A DNA stretch of 64,000 nt, from contig CAZVVT010000001.1 of NCBI GenBank assembly GCA_964630595.1, forward strand, positions 434,001-498,000, written 5' to 3'. Shown here piece after piece: positions 23,091 through 31,660 of this stretch; within the stretch, counting starts at the first letter, position 1; every line of letters starts with the position of its first letter. The notes under the pieces are model-generated. The model made no database searches. It saw nothing but the letters and a program-made list of their open reading frames with translations, and had not been told where the DNA came from. The DNA is from CAZVVT01 sp964630595. GTDB lineage: Bacteria; Chlamydiota; Chlamydiia; Chlamydiales; VFKH01. The translations under genes and the position numbers were made by a program.

Positions 23091-24890
23091 TTAAGCTTTA
23101 AGGACTTCCATAAAGGCGCTCTGAGGGATATTCACCTTGCCGATCTCCTTCATGCGCTTCTTGCCCTCTTTCTGCTTCTCCCAAAGCTTGCGCTTGCGGG
23201 AGATGTCGCCGCCGTAGCACTTAGCGGTGACGTTTTTGCCCATCGCTTTGATGGTTTCGCGGGCAATGATTTTGCCTCCGATGGCTGCCTGCACGGGCAC
23301 TTTGAAGAGCTGCGGGGGGATGACCTCAATGAGTTTTTCGCAGATGGCGCGGCCTTTGTATTCCGCTTTGCTGCGGTGCACAAGACAGGAGAAGGCGTCA
23401 ACGGGCTCTTCGTTCACGCGGATTTCCAATTTGACAATGTCGCTTTTGGCGTAGTCGCTCACTTCGTAGTCGAAAGAACCGTAGCCTTTGGAAAGAGATT
23501 TGAGGCGGTCGTTGAAGTCAGTGACGATTTCGTTTAAGGGAAAGCGGTAGGTCAATAGCAGCCTGGTTCCATCAATCGAGTCGGTCTTTTCGGGGATGCC
23601 GCGCTTTTCAGTAGCAAGGCTCATCAGCGCGCCCAGGTACTCCTGAGGTAGCATGATGCGGCAGGTCACCCAGGGCTCTTCGACAAAGTCGATGTGAGTG
23701 GGATCGGGGTAGTGCGCCACGTTGTCGATCTCAATCATCTCGCCACTATGCGTATGAAAGCGGTAGACCACACTCGGTGCTGTCGTGATGATGTCGAGGT
23801 TGAATTCCCTCTGTAGGCGCTCAAAGACAATCTCTAAATGAAGCAGTCCCAAAAAGCCGCAGCGGAAGCCAAAGCCAAGAGCTTGGCTGCTCTCCTGTTC
23901 GACGTGCAGCGCCGAATCATTGAGCTGCAGTTTTGCCAAGCCATCGCGCAACGCTTCAAAATCGCTGGAGTCGACGGGATAGATCCCTGCAAAAACCACC
24001 GGCTTAATCAACTTGAATCCGGGAAGCGCTTCAGGGCAGGGGTATTTTGAATTCGTCAGCGTATCCCCGATCTTCACATCACGCGTCTCTTTGATGTTGG
24101 CAATGACATAGCCCACTTCGCCCGGACCGAGCGCCGCCTGCGGCTTAATGCCGGGGCAGAAAGCGCCTACTTCCAGCACCTCAAAGCGCTGGTCGGAGAG
24201 CATCAGCAAAATCGGCGTACCTTTCTTCAGCTCTCCCGAAATGATTCGCACATAGAGCATCACCCCGCGGTAGGGGTCGTAATGAGAGTCAAAAACCAGC
24301 GCCCGCAGTAGGCCATCTTCGGGCACCTTCGGCGGCGGTACGAGAATCAAGACGCGCTCGAGCACATCGGCAATACCGATGCCACTCTTCGCCGAACAAA
24401 GGGCGGCATTGCTGGTGTCCAGACCAATGACGTCTTGAATCTGACGCTTGACGCTCTCTACGTCTGCCGAAGGCAGGTCAATCTTGTTGATGACGGGAAT
24501 TACTTCGAGATTTCTCTCCAACGCCAGCCAGACGTTGGCCAAACTCTGCGCCTGCACCCCTTGCACCGCATCAACCACCAACAACGCCCCCTCACAAGCC
24601 GACAGCGACCGCGACACTTCGTAGGTAAAGTCCACGTGCCCGGGAGTGTCAATCAAGTTGAGCTGCCACTTGATGCCCTCCTTATCGGTGAAGTTCATCG
24701 TCACCGGATGGGCTTTAATCGTAATGCCCCGCTCCCTCTCCAAATCCATCGCATCCAGCACCTGCTCCTGCATGAGCCGCTTTTCAATGGTATGCGTCAA
24801 CTCCAGCAATCGGTCGGCGAGGGTGGACTTGCCATGGTCGATGTGGGCAATGATCGAAAAGTTACGGATGTACTTAGGGTCGTGAGGCAT
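23091..24890 (-). CDS. lepA: Elongation factor 4 (LepA)
   Basis: LepA is a ribosome-associated GTPase thought to help back-translocation or ribosome assembly. The 599-residue protein shows the G motifs AHIDHGKST, DTPGHVDF and NKIDLP. The effector region RERGITIKAHPVTM follows the first. The LepA-specific C-terminal domain includes ERFNLD-like EFNLDIITTAPSV, GSFDYEVSDY, AAIGGKIIARETIKAMGKNVTAKCYGGDISRKRKL and the basic tail KRMKEIGKVNIPQSAFMEVLK. Size and motifs are normal. Its stop lies 18 bp before the -35 box of the blaI promoter. Confidence 0.97.
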   Translation of the reverse strand: MPHDPKYIRNFSIIAHIDHGKSTLADRLLELTHTIEKRLMQEQVLDAMDLERERGITIKAHPVTMNFTDKEGIKWQLNLIDTPGHVDFTYEVSRSLSACEGALLVVDAVQGVQAQSLANVWLALERNLEVIPVINKIDLPSADVESVKRQIQDVIGLDTSNAALCSAKSGIGIADVLERVLILVPPPKVPEDGLLRALVFDSHYDPYRGVMLYVRIISGELKKGTPILLMLSDQRFEVLEVGAFCPGIKPQAALGPGEVGYVIANIKETRDVKIGDTLTNSKYPCPEALPGFKLIKPVVFAGIYPVDSSDFEALRDGLAKLQLNDSALHVEQESSQALGFGFRCGFLGLLHLEIVFERLQREFNLDIITTAPSVVYRFHTHSGEMIEIDNVAHYPDPTHIDFVEEPWVTCRIMLPQEYLGALMSLATEKRGIPEKTDSIDGTRLLLTYRFPLNEIVTDFNDRLKSLSKGYGSFDYEVSDYAKSDIVKLEIRVNEEPVDAFSCLVHRSKAEYKGRAICEKLIEVIPPQLFKVPVQAAIGGKIIARETIKAMGKNVTAKCYGGDISRKRKLWEKQKEGKKRMKEIGKVNIPQSAFMEVLKA

Positions 24891-24922
24891 AAAAGGGGCC
24901 TACATTATACCCATTCGACCCT

Positions 24923-26374
24923 TTAAACATTATAAGAACTGGAACTCACCGCCCCGCCCGTGCCCGTCCAATTGGTGTGGAAGAACTTGCCGCGCGGCTG
25001 GTCGATTCGCTCGTAGGTGTGCGCCCCGAAGAAGTCGCGCTGCGCCTGAATGAGATTGGCAGGCAAAAGAGGGCTTCGAATGCCGTCGAAGAAGGCCAGG
25101 GCCGTGGCAAAGCAAGGAACGGGAATCGCCTCCTGCACTGCAAAAGCCACCGCTTTTCTCCACCCCTCTTGACACTTGAGCACCTCGTTTTTGAAGTAGT
25201 CATCCAATAAGAGATTTTCTAGCGTCGCACTCTTGTCAAAAGCCTTTTTGATTTCGCCCAGGAAGCGGCTGCGGATGATGCATCCACCGCGCCACATCAG
25301 GGCAATATTGCCAAAGCTCAGCTTCCAGTTGTAGTCGCGTGCTGCCTGCAGCATCATCATGTACCCTTGCGTGTAACTGATGATTTTGGAGGCATAGAGC
25401 GCTTGGCGAATGAACTCGATCATCTGCTTTTTATCGCCGGAGAAGAGCTTTGTTTTGGGCTCTCCCAATACTTTGGCCGCACGTCCGCGTTCGTCCTTGA
25501 GCGCCGAGAGGCAGCGTGCAAAGACCGACTCCGCGATCAGCGTCACAGGAACGCCAATTTCCAGCGCGTTGATCCCCGTCCACTTGCCCGTTCCCTTTTG
25601 CCCCGCAGCATCAACGATGTTGTCAATCAGGTACTTGCCATTTTCTTTATAGTGAAAAATCTTCGCCGTAATCTCAATCAGGTAGCTGTCGAGCTCCGTC
25701 TTGTTCCATTCTTCGAAGACCGCTGCAATCTCCTCGTTGGAAAGCCCAAGCGCCTTCTTCAACAGCCAGTAGCTTTCTCCAATGAGCTGCATGTCGCCAT
25801 ACTCAATGCCGTTATGCACCATCTTCACATAGTGGCCCGCACCACCATCGCCTACCCAATCGCAGCAAGGGCTACCGCCATCGACTTTGGCCGAAACGCC
25901 CTGAAAAATATCCTTGATCAAAGGCCACGCCGCAGGATCGCCTCCCGGCATCAGCGAGGGACCATTGCGCGCCCCCTCTTCTCCGCCGGAAATGCCCGTG
26001 CCGATAAAGAGCATCCCCTTCGCTTTCAGTTCCAGGTAGCGACGGTTGGTGTCTTGGAAATTGCTGTTGCCCCCATCAATGATCAAGTCGCCCTTTTCCA
26101 TGAAGGGCAGACACTCTGCGATCAAATCATCCACTGCCTGGCCCGCTTTCACTAAAAACATCACCTTGCGCGGCCGCTTGAGCATGCCAAATAATTCTTT
26201 GAGGGTGTGGGCTCCCATCACCTTTGTGCCCTTGGCCGAGCCCGCCAGAAAGTCATCCACTTTAGAAACCGTACGGTTGAACACTGCCACCGTATAGCCA
26301 TGGTCGTTCATGTTCAGAACCAAGTTCTGCCCCATTACAGCCAGTCCAATGAGTCCGATATCTGCTTGTGCCAT
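24923..26374 (-). CDS. gnd: 6-phosphogluconate dehydrogenase, decarboxylating
   Basis: This enzyme converts 6-phosphogluconate plus NADP+ to ribulose 5-phosphate and CO2 in the oxidative pentose phosphate pathway. The 483-residue protein begins with the dinucleotide fold IGLIGLAVMGQNLVLNM and NRTVSKVD. The substrate region carries IIDGGNSNFQDT, GISGGEEGARNGPSLMPGG and HYVKMVHNGIEYGDMQLI, with the catalytic Lys and His/Asn. KGTGKWT appears later, and the C-terminal tail ends GKFFHTNWTG. All family landmarks are present and the length is typical. It stands apart from the nearby operons, with tRNA-Arg divergent at 26407. Confidence 0.97.
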   Translation of the reverse strand: MAQADIGLIGLAVMGQNLVLNMNDHGYTVAVFNRTVSKVDDFLAGSAKGTKVMGAHTLKELFGMLKRPRKVMFLVKAGQAVDDLIAECLPFMEKGDLIIDGGNSNFQDTNRRYLELKAKGMLFIGTGISGGEEGARNGPSLMPGGDPAAWPLIKDIFQGVSAKVDGGSPCCDWVGDGGAGHYVKMVHNGIEYGDMQLIGESYWLLKKALGLSNEEIAAVFEEWNKTELDSYLIEITAKIFHYKENGKYLIDNIVDAAGQKGTGKWTGINALEIGVPVTLIAESVFARCLSALKDERGRAAKVLGEPKTKLFSGDKKQMIEFIRQALYASKIISYTQGYMMMLQAARDYNWKLSFGNIALMWRGGCIIRSRFLGEIKKAFDKSATLENLLLDDYFKNEVLKCQEGWRKAVAFAVQEAIPVPCFATALAFFDGIRSPLLPANLIQAQRDFFGAHTYERIDQPRGKFFHTNWTGTGGAVSSSSYNV

Positions 26375-26406
26375 GTTCTTTCCGTGTGTTATTTTAATCT
26401 GTTTAT

Positions 26407-26479
26407 GTGCCCGTAGCTCAGTGGATAGAGCGGTCGCCTCCTAAGCGACAGGTCGCGCGTTCGACTCGCGCCGGGGACG
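26407..26479 (+). tRNA. tRNA-Arg (anticodon CCU)
   Basis: A full cloverleaf can be folded: acceptor stem 26407-26413/26472-26478, D stem GCTC/GAGC, anticodon stem GTCGC/GCGAC with loop CTCCTAA (anticodon CCT at 26440-26442), T stem GCGCG/CGCGC with loop TTCGACT, and discriminator G. CCA is not encoded. The third acceptor pair is G-G, the only mismatch. The 3' half overlaps the end of the convergent amidase gene by 39 bp. It reads the AGG codon. Confidence 0.93.
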
Positions 26480-27124
26480 ACAATAGGCGTCCAGTATGTA
26501 CTTGTCAATTCCGCGGGCCACGCCAAGAGCCAGTCGACTCAAGTAGTTTTTCTCCAAAATAGCCGCCTTTTCCTCCGGGTTGGTCAAAAACCCCCCCTCC
26601 ACCAAAACAGCCGGCATATGAGTATTGCGAATCACCCGAAAGTTGGCCGATTTGACACCGCGCGATGTACGCCTTGTTAAAGAAATAATCTGATCTAAAA
26701 TGGACTGCCCCAGCGCCTTCGAAGCCTCCATGCGCACCGGATTCTTCTCATCTTTAAAATAGAATACTTCGATGCCCTTGGCTTTTTTTGACTCTGCCGC
26801 ATTGAAATGCAGCGAAACGAAGAGATCTCCATCGAGATCATTCGCTATTGCTACTCTGCGATCTAGATCGACAAAGGTATCGGCACTGCGCGTCATGAGC
26901 ACGCGATAGCCCATGGTGTGCAAGTAGTTGCGCAAGGTATAGGCCGTTGTCAGTGAAAGAGTCTTTTCATCAACATCATCCGGTTCTGGCGCCGCTCCCT
27001 CATCTGCACCACCATGACCTGCATCAATAACAATCAATGGACCGGTGGGTTGCATACGCGGTTGTGGCATTTGGCGAGAACAGCCCACCAACACAATAAA
27101 GAAAAGCACTAAGAGGCGAAGCAT
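26441..27124 (-). CDS. amiA: N-acetylmuramoyl-L-alanine amidase (lipoprotein, Amidase_3)
   Basis: The enzyme cuts the amide bond between MurNAc and the stem peptide. The 227-residue precursor has a lipoprotein signal MLRLLVLFFIVLVGCSRQ (Cys at 15). The Amidase_3 zinc ligands are visible: IDAGHGGAD, DVDEKTLSL, VSLHFNAAESKKAKGIEVF and VLVEGGFLTNPEE (catalytic Glu). Chlamydial AmiA proteins act on division-site peptidoglycan. It is the last gene of the leftward ftsL-pbp3-murE-amiA cluster, overlapping murE by 16 bp. The last ~12 residues (CRPRRESNARPVA) are encoded opposite tRNA-Arg, and the stop codon falls on the anticodon. They are unlikely to be functional. Confidence 0.9.
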   Translation of the reverse strand: MLRLLVLFFIVLVGCSRQMPQPRMQPTGPLIVIDAGHGGADEGAAPEPDDVDEKTLSLTTAYTLRNYLHTMGYRVLMTRSADTFVDLDRRVAIANDLDGDLFVSLHFNAAESKKAKGIEVFYFKDEKNPVRMEASKALGQSILDQIISLTRRTSRGVKSANFRVIRNTHMPAVLVEGGFLTNPEEKAAILEKNYLSRLALGVARGIDKYILDAYCRPRRESNARPVA

Positions 27125-28551
27125 GCAGCAGCAACCTCTACATCATCGAAGGGAGTTTGGTGACCGCGGAAGATCTGCGTTGTCTCATGACCTTTGCCGG
27201 CAATAATGATCACATCCCCTTTCTTGGCCTCTCGAATGGAAAGAGCAATCGCGCTGGCTCGATCGAGCTCCACGGTAACATTGTCTCTCTGCTGAATACC
27301 GGAGAGAATATCGCGTGCAATCGCTTCGGGATCTTCGCTGCGCGGATTGTCCGAAGTGACAATCACTCGGTCTGCCCACTCAGCAGCCACCTTTCCCATC
27401 AAGGGCCTCTTGCCCTTATCGCGATCACCGCCGGCGCCAAAGACCACAAACAAACGACCCGCATTTTCCATCTCGCGCACGGTGCGCAGCACATTCTTCA
27501 ACGAATCATCATTGTGCGCATAGTCCACAAACAGATGCACACCCCGCTTGTTCTCCACTCGCTGCAGCCGTCCACGCACGGTGGAGAACGAAGAAAGCGC
27601 CTCAGCACATTGCTGCAAAGGCAAACCCCGATGCAGCCCTACTGCAATGGCCCCTAGCGCATTCAAAACATTGAAACGTCCCGGGATCGCCAACGTGAAG
27701 GGACAGCTCTGCTCGCCGTACACCAATTGGCACTCACTGCGATCGGCATAAAGCCTGACGTTTTCTGCGCGCAGATCAGCTCTTTCAGAAAAGCCAATCG
27801 TTAACGTCGGCGCATTGCTTTTCATCCGTCCAGCCCAAGGGTCTTCGAGGTTAATGACCGCCAGGCCGCCTGATTTCAGCTGCTGAAAAAGAAGGCTCTT
27901 GGCTTCGGCGTAGGATTCCATCGTCTTGTGATAGTCGAGATGGTCCTGTGTCAAATTCGTAAAAATCGCCACATCAAAGTCGATCTGCGCTACTCGCTTC
28001 TGCACAAGGGCATGAGACGAGACCTCCATCGCGCAAGCACCACACCCATCAACCACCATCTCTTTTAGCAGCCGGTGGCAAGTCACCACATCGGGCGTCG
28101 TCATCGTTGCCCCTAGCCTACGCGTACGCGTCAGCCAATCCACCGTGCCAATGACGCCGCACGCCAAGCTGGCCTGATCGAGCAGATGTTTGATCATGTA
28201 GGTCGACGTCGTCTTCCCATTCGTCCCCGTCACCCCTACTACGAAGAGCTTGCGGCTGGGATCTTCAAACAAACGCGAGGCCAAAAAGGCCTCTGCCTCT
28301 GTCACATCGCTAGCCACAATTTGCACAACCTTAACCTGCGGATTGAACAAAGAACACAAAATCGCCACCGCTCCAGCATCGAGAGCTTTGGGAATAAAGT
28401 GGTGTCCATCTACCTGTGCGCCCCTTTTCGCCACAAACAAATGGCCCGGCGCGACTACTTGCGAATTCGACGTAATGCCGCTGACATCCACATCGCGATT
28501 GCCATACACCGTACAGCCCGGTAGCTCTTTAAGAAGGTCTTTCAGTTTCAT
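27109..28551 (-). CDS. murE: UDP-N-acetylmuramoyl-tripeptide synthetase MurE (meso-DAP adding)
   Basis: MurE adds the third amino acid to the UDP-MurNAc dipeptide. The 480-residue protein has an N-terminal domain with SNSQVVAPGHLFVAKRG, the ATP loop GVTGTNGKTTSTYM, the central FTNLTQDHLDYHKTMESYAEAK, and the C-terminal ligase domain with DYAHNDDSLKNVL and VFGAGGDRDKGKRP. TSDNPRSEDP contains the DNPR motif that marks meso-diaminopimelate as substrate. This supports true DAP-type peptidoglycan synthesis. The start lies directly after the pbp3 stop and the end overlaps amiA by 16 bp. Confidence 0.95.
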   Translation of the reverse strand: MKLKDLLKELPGCTVYGNRDVDVSGITSNSQVVAPGHLFVAKRGAQVDGHHFIPKALDAGAVAILCSLFNPQVKVVQIVASDVTEAEAFLASRLFEDPSRKLFVVGVTGTNGKTTSTYMIKHLLDQASLACGVIGTVDWLTRTRRLGATMTTPDVVTCHRLLKEMVVDGCGACAMEVSSHALVQKRVAQIDFDVAIFTNLTQDHLDYHKTMESYAEAKSLLFQQLKSGGLAVINLEDPWAGRMKSNAPTLTIGFSERADLRAENVRLYADRSECQLVYGEQSCPFTLAIPGRFNVLNALGAIAVGLHRGLPLQQCAEALSSFSTVRGRLQRVENKRGVHLFVDYAHNDDSLKNVLRTVREMENAGRLFVVFGAGGDRDKGKRPLMGKVAAEWADRVIVTSDNPRSEDPEAIARDILSGIQQRDNVTVELDRASAIALSIREAKKGDVIIIAGKGHETTQIFRGHQTPFDDVEVAAACFAS

Positions 28552-30498
28552 TTACTTATTCCATGAATCGTACAGCTGGCGCAGCTTTTCTGTCTGTAGC
28601 AGCCAGTCGCCCTTCTCTTTGTCGCGGCGAGGATCACCAGATGGCCAGCCGTAGGGGTCATCGGGGCTCTCTCCAAGGAAGGAGAGAACGCGCGTGCCGA
28701 TGAAGCGGAAGAGGGGCGCAGCGCATCTGCCGCCGCGGCTGTTTTTTCCCCAGCCGGGAATGTAGATAGCCGCCGGCTCATCCATCGAGATGATGAGAAC
28801 AAAGCGTGGATGAGTCAGAGGGGCAAAACCGATGAAACTGGAGACGTTTTTGTCTTTGGCATAAACCCCATTCACAATCTTTTCTGTTGAAGCGGTTTTG
28901 CCGCATTCAGTAAAGCCGTAGATGTCCGCCAAAGAACACGACCCGCCCGGCTTTGTCGTGAACTTCATCGCATCAATGACCCGGCGCAGAATCGCTGCAT
29001 CGATAATCGGCTCTGCACTGCGCTGCGGCTTCATTTCGTAGACGATTTTCTTTTCGCCGTGCGCATCGGTTTTTGTAATGCGCTTGATCAGCGTGGGCTT
29101 CACCAGGTAGCCTCCATTAGCAAAGGCGGCATAGACACGCATCACCTGAAGCGTTGTGGCTTGAATGTTGTGGCCCATCGCGAGCGAATAAGGCGTCGGA
29201 GTCGACCACTGCAACTTCCCGTTCTTATGCTTCTTGCCAAAACCGGGCAGCACACCCTCGCTCTCTCCGGGCAGCTCGATGCCTGTCTTGGTGCCAAATC
29301 CAAAGAGTGCGAGTTGGTCGTGATACCACTGCGCCCCCTTCGTATTGATGATGCGCTGCACCATACGCGCCACGTAGATGTTGGAGGACTTTTGGATGGC
29401 CATGTCCATGTTGCAAAAACGCGAGAAGTGGACGTCCGTCAAACTCTTCTTACGTCCAGGAAAATCCCCTTTGGCCGTTGACACCTTTTCTTCCGGGATA
29501 CAAACCCCTGCCTTCATCGCAATCGCGATTGTTACGGGCTTCATCGTCGAGCCCACCTCATTGGCATCCACAATGGCTTTGACTTTCGTGTACTCTGCCT
29601 TCACGGGGTCGTTGTAGTACTCACGATAGCGTCGCAGGTCGAAAAAGGGGTACTGCGCCAGCGCCCAAATCTCTCCCGTGTGCGGATCCATCAACACCGC
29701 CCAGCCCGTCTTCGCCTTGCACTTCTCGACCCCCTTCGCCAACTCCTCTTCCACAATGGCCTGGAGGTGGTGGTTGATGGTGAGCGTAATCTCCGCCCCC
29801 TCTTCAGGCGCCTCAATCACCTCGCCCATTTCCAACAAGTGGCGAGGTGAGTGAATCAGAATCTTCTTGCCCGCACGTCCCTTCAAATGGTCGTTGAACT
29901 GCAGCTCCAAACCGCCCGTGGGCACCCCTTGCAACGTCTTTTCCTCTTTGCCCTCTCGAACGGTATGCAACACCTGGCCTAGCATAGGCCCAAAGGGATA
30001 AGCACGCTGGTAGTCATCGGTGAAAAAAAGCGCGTTGCGCACGATCTTGCGCTCTTTAGCAAAGCCGTTCCACCATTTCTCAATCTTGGCTTTCTGCTCG
30101 GCTCCGAGCCACATCGCTACCTTGCGACTGCGGCTGGGCTTAAAGAACTGCTTCACAAAACCGCGCGCATCCGGGGGTTTCACAAAAGGTGCCAACCCCT
30201 TTGCCATCGCCGCCTTGTGCTCCTCGGGAATCATCATCGGGTCGATGAAGAGGTGGTGCTTCATTACATCAACAACAAAGGGCTGCTCCGGCTCTTGCAG
30301 ATGGGGCGAAAGCTCTGCGTTGGACAGAAAAACACCTCGGCGAAAAGGCTCTTTGACAACGCGGTGGTGCTGCTTATCCGCGCGCGCCTGCCACTGCTCT
30401 TGTTGCGCAACTTGGATCACCCACAAACGGCCGATGACAATCGCGAAAAGGCAGAAAACGCCCAGTGCTAAGCCAAGAATCCGTTTTTTCTCATTCAT
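28552..30498 (-). CDS. pbp3: Class B penicillin-binding protein, FtsI/PBP3 type
   Basis: This membrane-anchored transpeptidase cross-links septal peptidoglycan. The 648-residue protein starts with an inner-membrane anchor (ILGLALGVFCLFAIVIGRLWVIQ). It continues with the class B dimerisation region (RRGVFLSNAEL, LMLGQVL-like PMLGQVLHTV, GLELQFNDHLKG). The active-site motifs are STMK in ANEVGSTMKPVTIA, SSN in QKSSNIYVARM, and KTA in ECGKTASTEK where most enzymes have KTG. No PASTA domains are seen. ftsL overlaps its start by 8 bp and murE follows immediately, the usual chlamydial order. The Ala in the third motif may affect beta-lactam binding. Confidence 0.93.
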   Translation of the reverse strand: MNEKKRILGLALGVFCLFAIVIGRLWVIQVAQQEQWQARADKQHHRVVKEPFRRGVFLSNAELSPHLQEPEQPFVVDVMKHHLFIDPMMIPEEHKAAMAKGLAPFVKPPDARGFVKQFFKPSRSRKVAMWLGAEQKAKIEKWWNGFAKERKIVRNALFFTDDYQRAYPFGPMLGQVLHTVREGKEEKTLQGVPTGGLELQFNDHLKGRAGKKILIHSPRHLLEMGEVIEAPEEGAEITLTINHHLQAIVEEELAKGVEKCKAKTGWAVLMDPHTGEIWALAQYPFFDLRRYREYYNDPVKAEYTKVKAIVDANEVGSTMKPVTIAIAMKAGVCIPEEKVSTAKGDFPGRKKSLTDVHFSRFCNMDMAIQKSSNIYVARMVQRIINTKGAQWYHDQLALFGFGTKTGIELPGESEGVLPGFGKKHKNGKLQWSTPTPYSLAMGHNIQATTLQVMRVYAAFANGGYLVKPTLIKRITKTDAHGEKKIVYEMKPQRSAEPIIDAAILRRVIDAMKFTTKPGGSCSLADIYGFTECGKTASTEKIVNGVYAKDKNVSSFIGFAPLTHPRFVLIISMDEPAAIYIPGWGKNSRGGRCAAPLFRFIGTRVLSFLGESPDDPYGWPSGDPRRDKEKGDWLLQTEKLRQLYDSWNK

Positions 30499-30763
30499 TG
30501 TTTAAGGTAAGTACGTCTTTTGCCAAAGGATACTTCAAATGGGCATATTGCGGAGACTCTGCCAGTGCCATCAAACGAGCAGGATTTTCGAGTTGATCGA
30601 TGGCTACGGAAAGCTGGCAATTGTCTTCCAAAACGGAGAACAATTCTTGGCGCGCTTTAGGAATTTGCAAACGCAATTCCGTCAGCTCTACTTGTACCGC
30701 AACAACAATGAGCAGCAAAAGACTTGCTATGCCCAATCCCCAAAATTGCAGCTTACTGCCCAT
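30491..30763 (-). CDS. ftsL: FtsL-like cell division protein
   Basis: The 90-residue bitopic protein begins MGSKLQFWGLGIASLLLLIVV, giving a short cytoplasmic tail and one membrane helix. A coiled-coil-like stretch (LTELRLQIPKARQELFSVLEDNCQLSVAIDQLE) follows, and PARLMALAES before the end matches the FtsL pattern. FtsL links FtsI/PBP3 to the divisome. The start at 30763 was chosen because the upstream TPR gene ends at 30753; longer starts at 30790 and 30844 are open but would overlap more and place charged residues before the helix. The call rests on topology and position between rsmH-linked genes and pbp3. Confidence 0.72.
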   Translation of the reverse strand: MGSKLQFWGLGIASLLLLIVVAVQVELTELRLQIPKARQELFSVLEDNCQLSVAIDQLENPARLMALAESPQYAHLKYPLAKDVLTLNNE

Positions 30764-31145
30764 AGGCCAACACAAGAGCTCCTGCATCATCGGCGATTCT
30801 GTTCGTGCCTTGCGAGAGCTTCTTGGCAATGTCCAACCCTGCATCTCTTTGCCCCAAATAGAGCATCGCTTTCGCTAAGTTGAGCTGCACGCTCTCTTCA
30901 TTGGGCTCTAACTCCAGAGACTTTTTGCAATGTTCAATGGCCTTGTTGTAATCGCCCTGTAGCAGAAAAATCGCTCCCAAAGTACGCCAGTTATAGCCAT
31001 TGCTTGGCTCAAGCACAATCAGCCCCTCAAAAAACCGCTTTGCCTCTTCTAGCTTGCCCTCTTTCAGATAGGTCCAAGCGATGTAGCGAATCTCATCTAA
31101 ATGTGTCTCTTGAAAACCCAATACATCACACCAGTTCGTACTCAT
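30753..31145 (-). CDS. TPR-repeat protein
   Basis: The start MSTNWCDVLGFQE overlaps the preceding stop by 4 bp, giving 130 residues. About three TPR units are visible: IRYIAWTYLKEGKLEEAKRFFEGLIVLEPSN, YNWRTLGAIFLLQGDYNKAIEHCKKSLELEPNE and VQLNLAKAMLYLGQRDAGLDIAKKL. The fold serves as a protein-binding scaffold. Its length and the three repeats resemble type III secretion class II chaperones (SycD/LcrH), but the surroundings are cell division genes, so a divisome or general chaperone role is as likely. From memory a TPR gene (CT274) has the same neighbourhood in Chlamydia. Confidence 0.75.
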   Translation of the reverse strand: MSTNWCDVLGFQETHLDEIRYIAWTYLKEGKLEEAKRFFEGLIVLEPSNGYNWRTLGAIFLLQGDYNKAIEHCKKSLELEPNEESVQLNLAKAMLYLGQRDAGLDIAKKLSQGTNRIADDAGALVLAYGQ

Positions 31146-31627
31146 CCTTGAACGAGGCTCCCTATGCGTCCCTGTACCCAATTCTTCATGCTCAAATCAG
31201 ATTCCAACTGCTGCAACATGCGCACCACAACATCTTTCGTCACCGCATCCACATTTTGTGGCTCCGCCTCTGCTCCGGCCTGCTCACCCATCAATTGCAC
31301 TGTGGACTGTAGCGTGCGCAAATGGCCACTAGAGCCGAAGAGCATCTCTGTATAGCCGTTAAATACGGGCAAATACTGCTCATTGAAACCGGGCGGAGCA
31401 TCCATGGAGACCACTTCTGCTTTCTTGTAGGTCTCAAAAAGGGTCGAGAGGTAGGGCAACTTGCGGATCGTGTCGAGAATCGACACGGTTTGGCCCACCG
31501 ACTGAGCCGCCCCTGCAGAGATGAGTTTGCGCGTTTCAGCCAGGTCCGCTTGCTTTTTTGCCCACTGTTGGTAGGCTTCAATAGGAAAGTTGACGTTGGT
31601 GATGGGCCCGGTTTTTTCATCCGCCAT
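31142..31627 (-). CDS. Hypothetical protein upstream of the TPR gene
   Basis: The chosen start MADEKTGPITNVNFPIEAY gives 161 residues. A longer frame would run into rsmH on the other strand, so it was rejected. The protein looks helical and soluble, with KKQADLAETRKLISAGAAQSVGQTVSILD and LRTLQSTVQLMGEQAGAEAEP; the end is KNWVQGRIGSLVQG. I do not recognise a family. It opens the leftward cluster (TPR, ftsL, pbp3, murE, amiA) and is divergent from rsmH across 33 bp. Its stop overlaps the TPR start, so the two are probably co-translated. In Chlamydia a conserved gene (CT273) precedes the TPR gene, from memory. Confidence 0.65.
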   Translation of the reverse strand: MADEKTGPITNVNFPIEAYQQWAKKQADLAETRKLISAGAAQSVGQTVSILDTIRKLPYLSTLFETYKKAEVVSMDAPPGFNEQYLPVFNGYTEMLFGSSGHLRTLQSTVQLMGEQAGAEAEPQNVDAVTKDVVVRMLQQLESDLSMKNWVQGRIGSLVQG

Positions 31628-31660
31628 AATTCCATTCAAGGTATCATTTTCTCTCGATTG

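Noticed and set aside
25367..26155. Plus-strand open frame of 262 codons
   Set aside because: Antisense of gnd; no recognisable product.
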